Counted from the stretch's first letter, positions 1 through 10,106 are shown. The stretch: DNA of 60,167 bases from Nocardia carnea NBRC 14403 (GCF_000308515.1 NZ_BAFV01000117.1:1-60167), one strand, 5' to 3'. Numbers and translations: made by a program. Notes: generated by a model not told the origin, from the letters alone.

Positions 1-100
1 CTCGAATCGGCAGGCTGCTGGACTTCCGGTCCGCGAGTTTGCCTGTCGGTTCGGGATGCGGTGTGATCATCGCACCGGCGTATATGGGAGGTATCGGACG

Positions 101-2452
101 TTGGCCGCATTGACGCCCGGATCGGTATTTGCCGGTTACATCATCGAACGCCTGCTCGGCGCCGGTGGTATGGGAGAGGTGTATGCGGCCCGGCATCCGC
201 GGCTGCCTCGCTCGGATGCGGTGAAAGTGCTCGCCGCGCCGCTTACGCTCGACGATTCGTACCGGCGACGCTTCGAGCGGGAGGCCGATCTCGCCGCCTC
301 GCTATCGCATCCCGGCATCGTCAGCGTGCACGACCGCGGCGAGTTCGACGGGCGACTGTGGATCGCATTGCAGCTGATCGACGGTGTCGATGTATCGGCG
401 TTACTGCGGGCTGCGCCGACGGGGCTGCCCGTGGCCGATGTGGTGCGGGCTGTCGCGGAGGTGGCCGATGCGCTCGACTACGCGGGTGCGCGGGGGTTGG
501 TTCACCGGGATGTGAAGCCCGCCAATATCTTGCTCGCCGGGACGGGGCACTATCTGCTGACCGATTTCGGGATTGCCCGGATGGGGCCGGAAACCTCGGA
601 TCTCACCGGGACCGGTTTGACCGTCGGAACTGTCGCCTATGCCTCGCCCGAGCAGATGCAGGGCCTGCCGGTGGGGCCGCGCTCGGACCAGTATGCGCTG
701 GCTGCCACCGCGTTTCATCTGCTCACCGGGTCGCAGCCGTTCACCGGAACGAATCCGGTCGCGGTGATCATGGCGCATGCGTAACAGCCGGTACCGAGCG
801 TGCGGGAGCGGCGGCCCGATCTCTCGCCATATGTGGATCGGGTGCTGGCGCGGGCGATGGCGAAGACGCCGGAAGAGCGCTTCCCCAGCAGTAGGGATTT
901 CGCGGCCGCCCTCACCAGCACACTCGCGCTGCGGCCGCCGCAATCGCCGGCGGCGTCCGGTCGCTACACGGCAACGGTTGTCAACCAGTCGCCGACTGGC
1001 TCCGCGCCGCATCACCGAAACCCGCCGCCACCACCACCGTCGGGCCCGGTTCTCCCGGCACCCGATACGACGCGTCGCCGGACCGGGCTGCTCATCGCAG
1101 CGTTCGCCGCCGTTTCGGTGCTGGTCGTTGCCGGAGTGCTCGGGGTGTGGGCAGCCCGGCAGAACGCTGTTGCGGGGGAAGTCGCGCAGCTGCCCCGCCG
1201 TCCTGTGACGCCGATCCTGCCGGTGCTGGACACGCGGCCGGACAGCCCGGTCTGGACCCTGCAGGAAACTCCCGGGCCGCCCGGCGCCGAAACCCTGGAC
1301 ACGGAAGCGCTCGGCGGCGACTCCGAAATCGTCCTCGTCAATCGTGAAGTGCGCCTGGCCGAGGGAAACACCGTCGACTACCTCGATATCGTCGATGCGA
1401 ACACCGGTCGGCTCCGGGACGGTACCGCGCCGATTCCGGTGGACACGGTGCAACGAAACCTGGACCGCTGCGTCGTCGACGAAAGCCGTTCGGTCGCTGC
1501 TTGCCATCTGCGGGGTGCGTCGGTGCCCGATGATGCGGTCGTGGTCATCGATCTCGTCACCGGGCAGATCAGCACCACCATCACTTCGAGAGAACATATT
1601 TCCGATCTGACCGCCGCCGGTGATCGGTTCGTCTTTGTGGACAGCACAGACGGCCGGCCGCCGACGCTGCGGTCGATCGGCGCCGACGGCGCCGAGCTTG
1701 CGGCGATCAGCTGGCCCGATTCCCGGCCCACGCCTCAGCCCCATCATTGGATCGAGGTTTTCGGTGCGGCCCGGCTGGCGGTGATCACCTCCGCCCCCGC
1801 CCCGGCACAACCGCTGGCGAAGTGGGAATTCCGCGTGATCCGGCTCGAAGACGGCAAAGAGGTGTTCCGGCGCGATTCGGTCGAGAGGATCGGCGACGAT
1901 CGCTGGAACGTTTTCGTCGACGGATTCCTCGTCGCCGAGGGCGGAGCCGCGCCCAGGATCTATGACCGCAACGGCATCGAGACCGCGCAGATCGCGCAAG
2001 GATGGCTCCCGAGCCGGCAGTTGCCGACCGCGTCCGAGGAAACCGCGGCCGAGACGTCGGTGCCGACCGTCGTACGAACGGACGGGGACAAGACGACCTA
2101 CGCGGGAATCGCTCCGCGCACCGGGACCGTGCTGTGGGAGAACGAATCCTACGGCGTCGAGGACAGTTCCGAGCCACTGATTTTGCGGGGTATCGGCACC
2201 CTGATCACCACATCGGATTCGGGTCGTGTGATAGATGCCTACACCGGGGAGTACGTGATCCCCGGTTATGTGCCGGAGGGAACCCCGCTCGGAACCGACG
2301 GCGAAAAGATCGCCGTCGCCACCGACTCGTCCCGGCCGGGCCATTCACTGGAGGTCTGGGACGCCACAGACCAGGTATGGGAGATCACCAGCGAGTACAC
2401 GCCGGTATCGGTCGGCGGAAAGATCTATATCGGGAACCTGCGACTCTTCTGA
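101..2452 (+). pseudogene. Membrane Ser/Thr protein kinase (PknB/PknD type) split by an in-frame TAA
   Basis: Hanks-type receptor kinase. From a TTG at 101 (GGGAGG about 10 nt upstream) it shows the glycine loop GAGGMGEVY, the invariant Lys (AVKVL, about residue 42), HRDVKPAN (about 135) and DFG (about 155), then SPEQ. The frame meets TAA at 782-784, codon 228, inside the kinase C-lobe. The same frame continues without shift as the expected C-lobe (RRPDLSPYVDRVLARAM), a Pro-rich juxtamembrane stretch, one membrane helix (about residues 329-351) and a roughly 430-residue outer domain with repeated Trp/Asp-rich strands, perhaps a beta-propeller sensor. A GTG at 800 could allow re-initiation but would give no catalytic core. 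Kinase identity is certain. Whether this is a true nonsense mutation, readthrough or a base error cannot be told here. An alternative ATG start lies at 56. Confidence 0.85.
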
Positions 2453-2494
2453 CCCTCCGGGGGTGGGCGGCGCCCTGTGTACCAGGATGGGCGT

Positions 2495-2815
2495 ATGGCT
2501 CTGTTTCGTCGACGCCGTCAGACCGGCCGGCCGCAGCCCAGTGCATTCGTCGCGGAGGTCTGCCACCGGCTCGGCGAGGAGTACGGCGGATTCGACACCG
2601 TCACACCACTGCCGCCGGGGTCGGGTGGGCCTGGTGCGGAGGTCGTGATTCATATCGCGGGGGCGTGTGTTCCGGATCGGCCGGCGTCGTTGCAGGGCAC
2701 GGGGATCGTGCGCATCGGACGTGCGTATGCAGATCGCACCGAGGTGTTCGACGGCGACACGCTCCTGGCCGTGTACGACGACCTCACCATTGCCGACGTA
2801 TTCGGGGCGCAATGA
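2495..2815 (+). CDS. Small hypothetical protein
   Basis: A 106-residue protein with a basic N-terminus (ALFRRRRQTG) and an alpha/beta-looking body with a segment around AEVVIHIAGACV and an acidic C-terminus. No signal peptide or membrane helix. I do not recognise the family. The ATG at 2495 is preferred over a GTG at 2477 because the extra residues look unconserved. Its stop overlaps the next start (ATGA at 2812-2815), so the two are translationally coupled and probably act together. Confidence 0.65.
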   Translation: MALFRRRRQTGRPQPSAFVAEVCHRLGEEYGGFDTVTPLPPGSGGPGAEVVIHIAGACVPDRPASLQGTGIVRIGRAYADRTEVFDGDTLLAVYDDLTIADVFGAQ

Positions 2816-3240
2816 GCACCCGGCCGGTGGGTCCGCAGGTGAGGCGACTGGCACCGGATCCGGAGACGACGGCAGAGTTCGAGGAGTCGACCGAGCAGCT
2901 TGCTCCTGCCCCGAACGCCGCCGTCGCCGAGTTGTGGCGGATGACGCCCGGGCTGTATCTCGCGAACGGCACGGCGATCTACGGCCCCCACTCGATCTCC
3001 GAACGCAACACGACCTACGAGGTCGAGGAGTACTCACCGGGGTGGGTGCTCATCGGCGATGACGGCGGCGGGGCCGGATATCTGATGCGGCGACAGGGCA
3101 CGCCCGGCGGTAGTGACGCCGAGGTCTATCGACTCGGCCTCGGCGCCCTCTCGGACGACGTCGAGGCCGACGGTGCTTACGTCACCGACGACCTGTGTCG
3201 CTGGCTCGCGGCCTCGGGATACCACGTGGAATGCAGCTGA
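2812..3240 (+). CDS. SUKH/SMI1-like small protein (possible immunity-type fold)
   Basis: A 142-residue soluble protein starting at an ATG that overlaps the upstream stop by four bases. The middle reads PGWVLIGDDGGGAGYLM, followed by VYRLGLGALSDDVE and a C-terminal helix. This spacing of a GDDGGG turn and a later acidic 'LGAL' strand resembles SMI1/KNR4 (SUKH) proteins, many of which are toxin immunity proteins. The assignment rests on that short resemblance only. No toxin gene is visible beside it, so an immunity role is speculative. The upstream partner is the small gene at 2495. Confidence 0.6.
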   Translation: MSTRPVGPQVRRLAPDPETTAEFEESTEQLAPAPNAAVAELWRMTPGLYLANGTAIYGPHSISERNTTYEVEEYSPGWVLIGDDGGGAGYLMRRQGTPGGSDAEVYRLGLGALSDDVEADGAYVTDDLCRWLAASGYHVECS

Positions 3241-3278
3241 GCTCGGAGACGAGTGCCTGTATCGGCTGCCGCCGCGTT

Positions 3279-3719
3279 TCAGGTTCCGGCGAGCAGTTCC
3301 TCGCCACGGAGCACGCTGGTCAAGCGGTCCGGGAACACCGCGAAAACATGGTTGAGCTGGCCGGGTGACATCATCCGGTCCAGCGCGGAGGTTACGCAAC
3401 CTGCCGTGAACGCGACATCGCCCACGGAGATTCCGGCCCGTTCCGCGAACTCTTCGACGAAGTCCGCGATGCCGTGCGCACCCGGTACCCGGCTCGGTAC
3501 CCACCCCTCGTACCAGATGCCCCGCAGGAAATCCGGTAGTTGTGCGGTGAGATGTGCGGAATTGGCCACGCTTATCCGATCGCGGACAGTGTGCATCCAG
3601 GCGCGCAGTGCGCGCAGGGCGAACGTGAGGTCTTCGGTGCCCAGATCGTCGGCGACCGCGCGCAACCAGATATGGGCGTTGTGGGTGCCGGCGGCGAGGG
3701 GATCATGGTGATGCGTCAT
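3279..3719 (-). CDS. DUF2267 family protein
   Basis: A 146-residue all-helical protein: two bundles, the first containing TEDLTFALRALRAWMHTVRDR and LPDFLRGIWYEGW, the second DVAFTAGCVTSALDRMM followed by LNHVFAVFPDRL. This repeated layout is typical of DUF2267, a widespread actinobacterial family of unknown function that often sits near stress genes. The start context (MTHHHDP) fits. It converges with the gene ending at 3240 and is separately transcribed from the gene starting at 4565. Confidence 0.8.
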   Translation of the reverse strand: MTHHHDPLAAGTHNAHIWLRAVADDLGTEDLTFALRALRAWMHTVRDRISVANSAHLTAQLPDFLRGIWYEGWVPSRVPGAHGIADFVEEFAERAGISVGDVAFTAGCVTSALDRMMSPGQLNHVFAVFPDRLTSVLRGEELLAGT

Positions 3720-3815
3720 TGGTTTGCCTACCTTCCAGGTGGCCGGTCCGATGCGCTGGTCTATGCCACAATTCTACGGCGGGAGCCGGACGCGTCACCA
3801 TGCCTCCACGGCCGC

Positions 3816-4565
3816 TCAGAAATCGAATCCGCCGACGTCGAATCCGCCGCTGTCGCCGCCCCAGCTGTCCCCGCCTCCGGCGTCCGCGCCCGGATCACCG
3901 GCCGAGAGTCCGTCCTGGAATCCCTCGCCGTAACCGTTCTCGAAACCCTGCGCGCCGTAGCCGACGCCCGCCATACCGGTGAACAGCGATGTGAACAGCA
4001 GCGTCGAGCCGATCCCCCAGGCACCGGCGATCATGGCGGGTCGCCACCACGGTTCGGAATACCAGCCGGCCGGGACGGGGCGGCCGGCCACGCGTCCACC
4101 GGGGTAGTAGTTCGGTGTCGTGGACGAGGGACGGGGTGAGGCGGCGACCTTGCGGTCCTCGAAGTCGATCTCGCGGTCTTCGCTGACTTCACCCGCAGTC
4201 GCCCGGCCCTCCAGTTCGGGTACCGCGGGCCCGGGGTCCATATCCATGGCGATACGGGCGGCGCGGATGTAGTACAGGCCTTCGACGGCGGTTTGCTTCG
4301 CCAGGTGTGCCTGGACAGCGGACGCGGCCTGGTCGAGCTGGCCGCCCGCGGCGTTATGGCGTTCCGCGGCGTCGGCGAGTGCCTGTTGCGCGGCAGTGTT
4401 GGTGCCGGTCAGGTTGTAGATCTGCCCACCCAGGCGTTCGTTGGTACGGCGGGCGTCGGCGAGCGCGTCGGTCAGCTCGATCGCGCGTTGTTCGCGCTGC
4501 CGGGACCGCCACACCAGAATCGACGCGACCGCGACAATCGCCGCGCCGATCAGCAGCCACTCCAT
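3816..4565 (-). CDS. Hypothetical membrane-anchored protein with Gly/Asp-rich tail
   Basis: 249 residues starting at the ATG after GAAGGAG. An N-terminal membrane helix (EWLLIGAAIVAVASILVW) is followed by a predicted coiled coil rich in Ala, Arg and Gln (about residues 25-95), a Pro/Ser linker, a second hydrophobic segment (AMIAGAWGIGSTLLFTSLF) and a C-terminal tail dominated by Gly, Asp, Phe and Trp (GGGDSWGGDSGGFDVGGFDF). The low-complexity tail resembles those of other actinobacterial envelope proteins of unknown role. It probably forms an operon with the gene at 4738-5964, which also has membrane helices. Confidence 0.7.
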   Translation of the reverse strand: MEWLLIGAAIVAVASILVWRSRQREQRAIELTDALADARRTNERLGGQIYNLTGTNTAAQQALADAAERHNAAGGQLDQAASAVQAHLAKQTAVEGLYYIRAARIAMDMDPGPAVPELEGRATAGEVSEDREIDFEDRKVAASPRPSSTTPNYYPGGRVAGRPVPAGWYSEPWWRPAMIAGAWGIGSTLLFTSLFTGMAGVGYGAQGFENGYGEGFQDGLSAGDPGADAGGGDSWGGDSGGFDVGGFDF

Positions 4566-4737
4566 CGTTTCGCACTCCTTCGGTCGCCGGAGCACACTGC
4601 TGACCAGCCTACTCGCGCCCGCATCCGCGCTGTGACCCTTGGTCGCGTATGCCGCCCGGACCCTCGTCGAGGCCACCAAACCCTGACGGGGCGCCGACCG
4701 GTCCGCAAGTCGTCGCGCTGGAGCGGATGGGTCCGGT

Positions 4738-5964
4738 TCAGCGCGACGCGGTGCCGGGTTCGAGGGCGAGCCGGACCTGCGCCTCGATCGCGGCGACAAC
4801 CGGCCGCGGGAGGTGCACCCGGCCGCGGGCCTCGAGGTCGACGATGATCTGCTGTGCTTTACGCAGATAGGACGCCTTCTCATCGGCGTGATCGGTGGCC
4901 TGCGCGTGGTTGTAGAGCTTCGCGGCGGTATCGAGATCGGAGCGGTCGTTATCGTGCAGATAGCCGGTTCCGGTGGCTTTTCCGTCGCGTTCACAACGAA
5001 TCCAGGTGCGCCGCAGCGTGTCGACCGCGGCACGGTAGCGCCCCGCGTAACCGGCATCATCGGGGTACTCGTCGGTGGCGAGCGCCTGCGCCTCCGCCAG
5101 GGCGGTGTGGAAGTCCATCACCGGATCCCGGGTGATATCGGTGACGCCGGGGTAGCGGAGGAAGAGAGTGGGGTCGAGTTCGTAGGCGCCGTACTCGGAC
5201 AGCACCCGCCGGTGGGTGGTGCGCGCGGCCTCCCACAGCCGGATATCGGCGGCGGGTGATGAGCTGGGGGCGGTATGCCACCGGTCGTCGGCAGGTTCCC
5301 CGGTTTTCCGGCGGCGGGTGTCGGTAGCACCGGCCGGCTGTTTCGCCTGCTTGCCGGGTGCGCCGGAATCCACGGTTGCCGCGGAAGGTTCCTTCACCGG
5401 TTCTTCGGCCGGGTCGCCTTTCTCGGCCGGGGCACCCGGTAGCGCTTTACGGAGCCGGCGAATGATCTCCGCGGCCACGGGATCGGATTCGGGCACCGCA
5501 ACCAGGTATATGGCTCCGTCGGCGAAGGCCAACCGCAGATAACGGTGGCCTTGTATACGTAGGTCTTTGCGCGCGGGATCGATATGTGTTTCCGGAGCGG
5601 GCGTGCGGGGCTGTTCGAGACCCGCCAATTCCGAAAGCGGGCGCACGATATCGGCGGAGGAACCCGCTGCCCCCGCGTTATCGGTACCGATGAGGATCTG
5701 TTCGTCGACGAGTCCGAGGCGGACGGCCGCGCGGCGGGTGATGGGTGGACCGGTGACGGCCAGCGCGAGCGAACCGGTTACTGCGGCGCCGACGACCGAG
5801 GCGACGATTCCCGGCGCGGAGCCGGCGAAAGTGAGCACGACCAGCAGCGGCGCGGCGCCGACCAGCAGTACTGTGCCGAGCGTCCGGCGGATCTGGGCGG
5901 GGGCGGTGAGGAATTCGGTCCGGGTGATCAGCGCCGCGGCCGGGCCCTTCGCCGGGGTTCTCAT
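4738..5964 (-). CDS. Hypothetical membrane protein
   Basis: 408 residues from the ATG giving MRTPAKG; ten extra residues would be added by an ATG at 5994. Two N-terminal membrane helices (TVLLVGAAPLLVVLTFAG and a second Ala/Val-rich one near residue 55) precede a small domain like a PH/bacterial PH-type module (LRIQGHRYLRLAFADGAIYLVAV), a charged Pro/Ala/Lys-rich linker and a helical C-terminal domain with many Trp, Tyr and Asp residues (DPVMDFHTALAEAQALATDEYP). I do not recognise the C-terminal domain. It lies about 170 nt upstream of the gene at 3816-4565 on the same strand. Confidence 0.7.
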   Translation of the reverse strand: MRTPAKGPAAALITRTEFLTAPAQIRRTLGTVLLVGAAPLLVVLTFAGSAPGIVASVVGAAVTGSLALAVTGPPITRRAAVRLGLVDEQILIGTDNAGAAGSSADIVRPLSELAGLEQPRTPAPETHIDPARKDLRIQGHRYLRLAFADGAIYLVAVPESDPVAAEIIRRLRKALPGAPAEKGDPAEEPVKEPSAATVDSGAPGKQAKQPAGATDTRRRKTGEPADDRWHTAPSSSPAADIRLWEAARTTHRRVLSEYGAYELDPTLFLRYPGVTDITRDPVMDFHTALAEAQALATDEYPDDAGYAGRYRAAVDTLRRTWIRCERDGKATGTGYLHDNDRSDLDTAAKLYNHAQATDHADEKASYLRKAQQIIVDLEARGRVHLPRPVVAAIEAQVRLALEPGTASR

Positions 5965-6044
5965 GGTCGCGGAATCGTCGAGCGCATACCGCAAACGTTA
6001 CCGCGACACCGCCGTCGGCGGTGCTCAGCGGGTATTGTCGGCCT

Positions 6045-6110
6045 GTGTCCGACGCTCTGCAGCAGTTCCGGCGGGCCGTATTTCCGGTCTATCGACAGGG
6101 GCGCCGGTGA
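6045..6110 (+). CDS. Possible 21-residue leader ORF
   Basis: A GTG-started ORF (begins SDALQQFRRAVFP) whose TGA overlaps the GTG start of the next gene as GTGA. The overlap suggests translational coupling, but no clear Shine-Dalgarno is visible and the peptide is too short to judge by composition. It may be a chance ORF or the relic of a longer gene start. Confidence 0.25.
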   Translation: MSDALQQFRRAVFPVYRQGRR

Positions 6111-7558
6111 ATTCCATGGTTCGTGCCGCGATGGGCGGCGCCTGCGTCGGCGGCGGGATCGCGATCGGTGCTTATTCCGGCGGCTGGTTCCTGCTGGCCG
6201 CGGTGATCGTCTCCGTGGCCGGGATCGGACTGGTCGTCAGCGATTCCATCCGGTCGGCGCTCGCCGTCTCGGAGGGCGAACCCGTACCGGTACGAGTGGA
6301 TCTCGTCGACCGGACCACGACACTCGTCGGCAACTCGCCGACCCTCGTTGCCGGTGAGGCGCGTCCGTCGGGGGATACGCCGTTCCGTTTCCAGACCAGT
6401 GCGAATCTGTCCGCCAACCAGTTGGCCGAGATCGTCCGGCACGGGCGCGGTGTCCTACCGTCGGAAGCGGTCGGTGCGCCGGACGCCGAACCGGTGACCG
6501 AGCACGGCGGCCTCCGCAGACAGGCCCCGGCGGCACTGGTGGCGGCTGCCGCGATGTGGGCGACGATGCTGTTACCGCCGGGCGACTTCTGGGACCTGAG
6601 CGAGATATCGGTGACAGCGCCGCCGGCGGTGCTGTCCGTGGCCGGGCCCGACGAACGCCCACTGTGGCAGTGGTACGACGACGCCCTGGCCCATGTGCGC
6701 GCCGAAGCACCAGAGCTGCTGAATTCGATACTGGGTATCACTGTTCACGAGTCCCGTGTCGAGGTGGCATTATACCTCGGCGCCGACCGGGCACGGGGTT
6801 TCGAAGGCCGCACCGATGGCTGGGAAACGTATGACTTCCAAACTGCGGATCGGGCCCGGGATACGTTCACACTGGCCGACCTGCAGAACTTCTCGGCGCG
6901 CGAGGTGCTGGCCGAGAAGGCGGCGATGCTGCCGGCGGACAAACGGGAGCCCAACCGGATGGAGATAACGCGCGATGCCGAGGAGATCTTCGGCATCACC
7001 GACCCCGAACCTCTCCATGTGGAGACCTGGTTCGGCAGCGGCTCCGAATATTGGATGTATGCGCTGCCCGACGGGACGGTTGCACCGTGGTGGCCGGCCG
7101 ACGACCTCGCCGCGGCCCTGGAGCAGGTAGGGGCCGCTTTGTCGGCCCGTGGGGTTCCGGCCGAAGCTCCGCGGCTGGACTCGATCACTGTCGACCGTGG
7201 CGGATCCGGAAACGGGGCCGGTTCCTTCGATGTCGCGTTCTCCCGGGACGGCATCATCTACGGCACGGGCGCCGGTGCCGGCGGGTTCACCGACCCCGAC
7301 GATGCGGGCAGCGATTCCGAGTCGCCGGGGTTCCGGTTCGCCGATATCGACCCGGGCGTGCTCGCTCACGTTCGTGACGACGCTATGACTCGCTACCACA
7401 TCGATCCGGTAGATCGCGCGGACGCGAAGATTTCCATCGGGAGCTGGCACGGATTCGATTCCGATCGGGGAGAAGAATATGTGATCGAGGTCGACTACAG
7501 CCGGGCGGATGGTGGCTCGGCGTACTACACGCTGGGCGGGCAGTACCTGGCCGGCTGA
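6107..7558 (+). CDS. Hypothetical membrane protein
   Basis: 483 residues from GTG 6107; ATG 6116 is a close alternative. Two adjacent N-terminal membrane helices (MGGACVGGGIAIGAYSGG and FLLAAVIVSVAGIGLVVS) are followed by a small beta-rich segment, a third hydrophobic stretch (ALVAAAAMWATMLLPPG, about residue 145) and a roughly 320-residue soluble domain rich in Asp, Trp and Tyr. That domain has alternating strands and helices and ends YYTLGGQYLAG. No catalytic signature is recognised. It is divergent from the membrane gene at 4738-5964, so the two may share a promoter region. Confidence 0.7.
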   Translation: MNSMVRAAMGGACVGGGIAIGAYSGGWFLLAAVIVSVAGIGLVVSDSIRSALAVSEGEPVPVRVDLVDRTTTLVGNSPTLVAGEARPSGDTPFRFQTSANLSANQLAEIVRHGRGVLPSEAVGAPDAEPVTEHGGLRRQAPAALVAAAAMWATMLLPPGDFWDLSEISVTAPPAVLSVAGPDERPLWQWYDDALAHVRAEAPELLNSILGITVHESRVEVALYLGADRARGFEGRTDGWETYDFQTADRARDTFTLADLQNFSAREVLAEKAAMLPADKREPNRMEITRDAEEIFGITDPEPLHVETWFGSGSEYWMYALPDGTVAPWWPADDLAAALEQVGAALSARGVPAEAPRLDSITVDRGGSGNGAGSFDVAFSRDGIIYGTGAGAGGFTDPDDAGSDSESPGFRFADIDPGVLAHVRDDAMTRYHIDPVDRADAKISIGSWHGFDSDRGEEYVIEVDYSRADGGSAYYTLGGQYLAG

Positions 7559-7753
7559 CTCGTTGCCGGGGCGGCGGCGATATCGGGCCGGTAACCGTAT
7601 CGAAGCGGTCTGTACCTGCGATATCGCTTTCGTCGCCGGTCGGCGACGGGGCCCGGTAAATCGGGTGCCGCTGTTCGTGGGTACGGCGGTTACGGCCGAG
7701 TAGTGTCCTCTGCTGCGATGTGGATGCCGAGTCATGAGGAGCTGCGGACGGGT

Positions 7754-8728
7754 ATGGCAACGGAACGCGAGATCACCGACCCCGTCGACCTGTGCCGCCC
7801 GGACGGCCGGCTCGACCCCGCCGCTGTCGGATGGACGCGGCGGCCCCTGCACCGGGGGAATCTCCGCGGGTGGGGGCGCCGGAAACGCTGGGAGTACTGG
7901 GGCATCGTCACCCCGGAACATATCGTGGGGATCGTCGCGTCCACGCTCGATTACGCCGGGGTGCACGGTATCTACGTGCTCGATCGGGAAACGGGTGAAG
8001 AGACCACACGGGACGCGACCGTGCCGTTCGGGCGGGGTGCGGTGATGGGGGAGCGCAGCGGCGAGGGGGTGAACTCCGTGCGCGGTGGCGGTATCGAGAT
8101 CGAATTGTCCAATGATGCGTCCGGAACCTCGATCGAGGCCCGCGCGACCGGTGTGCGGTTATCGGTCCGGGCGGAGCTGCCACCCGGCCACGAATCGCTG
8201 GGCGTGGTCGTGCCGTGGAGTACTCGGCGCTTCCAATACACGGTCAAGGATGTGGGCCGGCCGGCCTCCGGGACTCTGACGCTGGGGTCGCGGGAGTACG
8301 TATTCGACGATGCTTTCGCGGTGCTGGACCACGGCCGCGGGAAGTGGCCGTACGCCATCAGCTGGAACTGGGCCGCCGGCTACAAGCCCGGCCTCGGAGT
8401 CCAATTCGGTGGTAAATGGACCGAAGGTACCGACAGTACCGAGAACGCTCTCATCGTGGACGGCCGGGTTCACAAGATCAGTGACGAACTGCGGTGGGAC
8501 TACGACCGCGAGAACTGGTTGCGGCCGTGGCATATCACCGGCGAACGGGTCGACGCCGAATTCCGGCCGTTCCATACACGTACGGCGAAAACCGATCTGC
8601 TGGTGCTGGCCAATGACGTCCACCAGTGTTTCGGCACTTTCCACGGCCGTGCCCGCACCGACGACGGCCGCTGGCTGGACCTCGACGGTGCGGTCGGCTG
8701 GGCGGAGGAGACACGGAACCGCTGGTGA
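7754..8728 (+). CDS. DUF2804 domain protein
   Basis: A 324-residue protein whose opening (EREITDPVDLC..DGRL..AAVGWTRRPLHR) and the following WGRRKRWEYWGIVTP are hallmarks of DUF2804, a family found in bacteria and fungi with a lipocalin-like beta-sandwich arrangement and no settled function. The repeated Trp, Gly and His-rich strands in the C-terminal half (WPYAISWNWAAGY) also fit. I place the start at 7754, after GAGGAG, because the family begins this way; an upstream start at 7703 would add an unconserved segment. It converges with the MFS gene, 13 nt away. Confidence 0.85.
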   Translation: MATEREITDPVDLCRPDGRLDPAAVGWTRRPLHRGNLRGWGRRKRWEYWGIVTPEHIVGIVASTLDYAGVHGIYVLDRETGEETTRDATVPFGRGAVMGERSGEGVNSVRGGGIEIELSNDASGTSIEARATGVRLSVRAELPPGHESLGVVVPWSTRRFQYTVKDVGRPASGTLTLGSREYVFDDAFAVLDHGRGKWPYAISWNWAAGYKPGLGVQFGGKWTEGTDSTENALIVDGRVHKISDELRWDYDRENWLRPWHITGERVDAEFRPFHTRTAKTDLLVLANDVHQCFGTFHGRARTDDGRWLDLDGAVGWAEETRNRW

Positions 8729-8741
8729 CCACCGGGCCGGA

Positions 8742-10106
8742 TCATGCCGCCGGGACATGGCTGCGGGCCGGCCAGCGGGGGTGTTCGGCGTCGATGACGA
8801 ATATGTGTGTGTGCTGGTAGATGCGGTCGTCGATACGGACGGCGTCGGCGAGGCGGGCGGGGTCGATGGTGGCGGCCTCGTGGAGGTGGGTCAGTTCGGC
8901 GGGATCGTGGCGGGGCCACAGGCGCGTCGCGGCTGCGGCCGCGCCCGTGGCGAGGACGGCGAGGGTGACCCAGGTCGCGGTGAGTCCCGCGGTGGTGGTG
9001 AGCCAGCCGGTGAGCGGGTAGGTGATAAGCCAGGCGAGGTGGGACAGCGAGAACTGGGCGGCGAAAAGAGCCGGGCGGTCCGCTGGGTGCGATGAGCGTC
9101 GCAGCACCTGGCCGGTCGGGGTGAGTACGGCCGCGGTGCCCGCTCCGATGATCGCCCAGACGGCGGGCGCGGCGATCCGGTGCCATTCCCCGGTCTCGGT
9201 CGCGGCGAGCGCGACGGCGGCCGCGAGCCCGGTGACCAGGACGGCGGCGCCGGTGAGCATGACCGGACGGGCACCGGCCCGGTCTAGGATCCGGGGCAGT
9301 GCCAGCGCGATGAGCATGGTGCCGAAACCATTGGCCGCCAGTAGTTTCGCCACATCGGCCTGATCACCACCCAGGGTGTCGCGGGCGTAGTTGACGGTGT
9401 TGACCATGACGATCGACCCCGCGGCCGCGATGACGAGGTTGAGCGCGAGCAAACCGCGCAGCCGGGGTGTGGACAGGAAGATCCGCATTCCTACCGCGAT
9501 GCGTTCGCGGAAAGACCCATCCGCGGCGGCCCCGGCATCCGGGATACGGGTACTCACCACCAGTACGGCCGAGACGACGAAACCGATCGCGGTGCCTACG
9601 AACAGCCAGTGGAAACTGATGAGGGCCAGCGCGGCCGCGGCCAGCATCGGACTGAGCAGGGTTTCCATGGTCGCGGCCAGTTGCGCGGCCGACAGTGCCC
9701 TCGTGTAGTCGCGTTCGTCGGGCAGGATATCGGGGATAACGGCCTGATATGTGGGTGTGAAGGCGGCCGAGGCGGTTTGCAGTACCGCGATCAGCACGTA
9801 GATCTGCCAGATCTGGTCGACGAACGGCAGCAGCGAAACCACGCCCGCTCGAATGATGTTGAGACCCACCAGGAATGTCCGGCGCGGAATACGATCGGCG
9901 TAGGCGCCCACGACCGGCGCGACCGTGACGTAGACGACCATCTTGATGGTGAGCGCGAGCCCCAGAACGACCGCCGCATCGCCACCGGCGAGTTCGTAGG
10001 CGAGCAGTCCCAGTGCCACGGTGGTCAATCCGGTGCCGAACAGCGCCGAGATCTGGGCGATGAAGAGTCGAAGGTAATCGCGGTGGGCGAACAGTGAGGT
10101 GATCAT
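8742..10106 (-). CDS. MFS transporter, likely copper-regulated
   Basis: 454 residues with about 12 hydrophobic segments and the MFS loop motif GAYADRIPRR between helices 2 and 3. It resembles the enterobactin/macrolide (MFS_3) exporter group. The C-terminus carries an unusual soluble tail with RIYQHTHIFVIDAEHP. The start ATG 10106 follows GGAGG; a start at 10127 would add seven residues. It is about 40 nt downstream of the His-rich protein on the same strand, and no promoter is evident between them, so both should be controlled by the copper-type operator at 11018-11034. Substrate is unknown. Export of metal or a metal complex is an inference from this context. Confidence 0.85.
   Translation of the reverse strand: MITSLFAHRDYLRLFIAQISALFGTGLTTVALGLLAYELAGGDAAVVLGLALTIKMVVYVTVAPVVGAYADRIPRRTFLVGLNIIRAGVVSLLPFVDQIWQIYVLIAVLQTASAAFTPTYQAVIPDILPDERDYTRALSAAQLAATMETLLSPMLAAAALALISFHWLFVGTAIGFVVSAVLVVSTRIPDAGAAADGSFRERIAVGMRIFLSTPRLRGLLALNLVIAAAGSIVMVNTVNYARDTLGGDQADVAKLLAANGFGTMLIALALPRILDRAGARPVMLTGAAVLVTGLAAAVALAATETGEWHRIAAPAVWAIIGAGTAAVLTPTGQVLRRSSHPADRPALFAAQFSLSHLAWLITYPLTGWLTTTAGLTATWVTLAVLATGAAAAATRLWPRHDPAELTHLHEAATIDPARLADAVRIDDRIYQHTHIFVIDAEHPRWPARSHVPAA

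Noticed and set aside
401..2344. Long minus-strand frame under the kinase gene
   Set aside because: Composition is that of a shadow of the kinase frame; no ribosome site and no recognisable domain.
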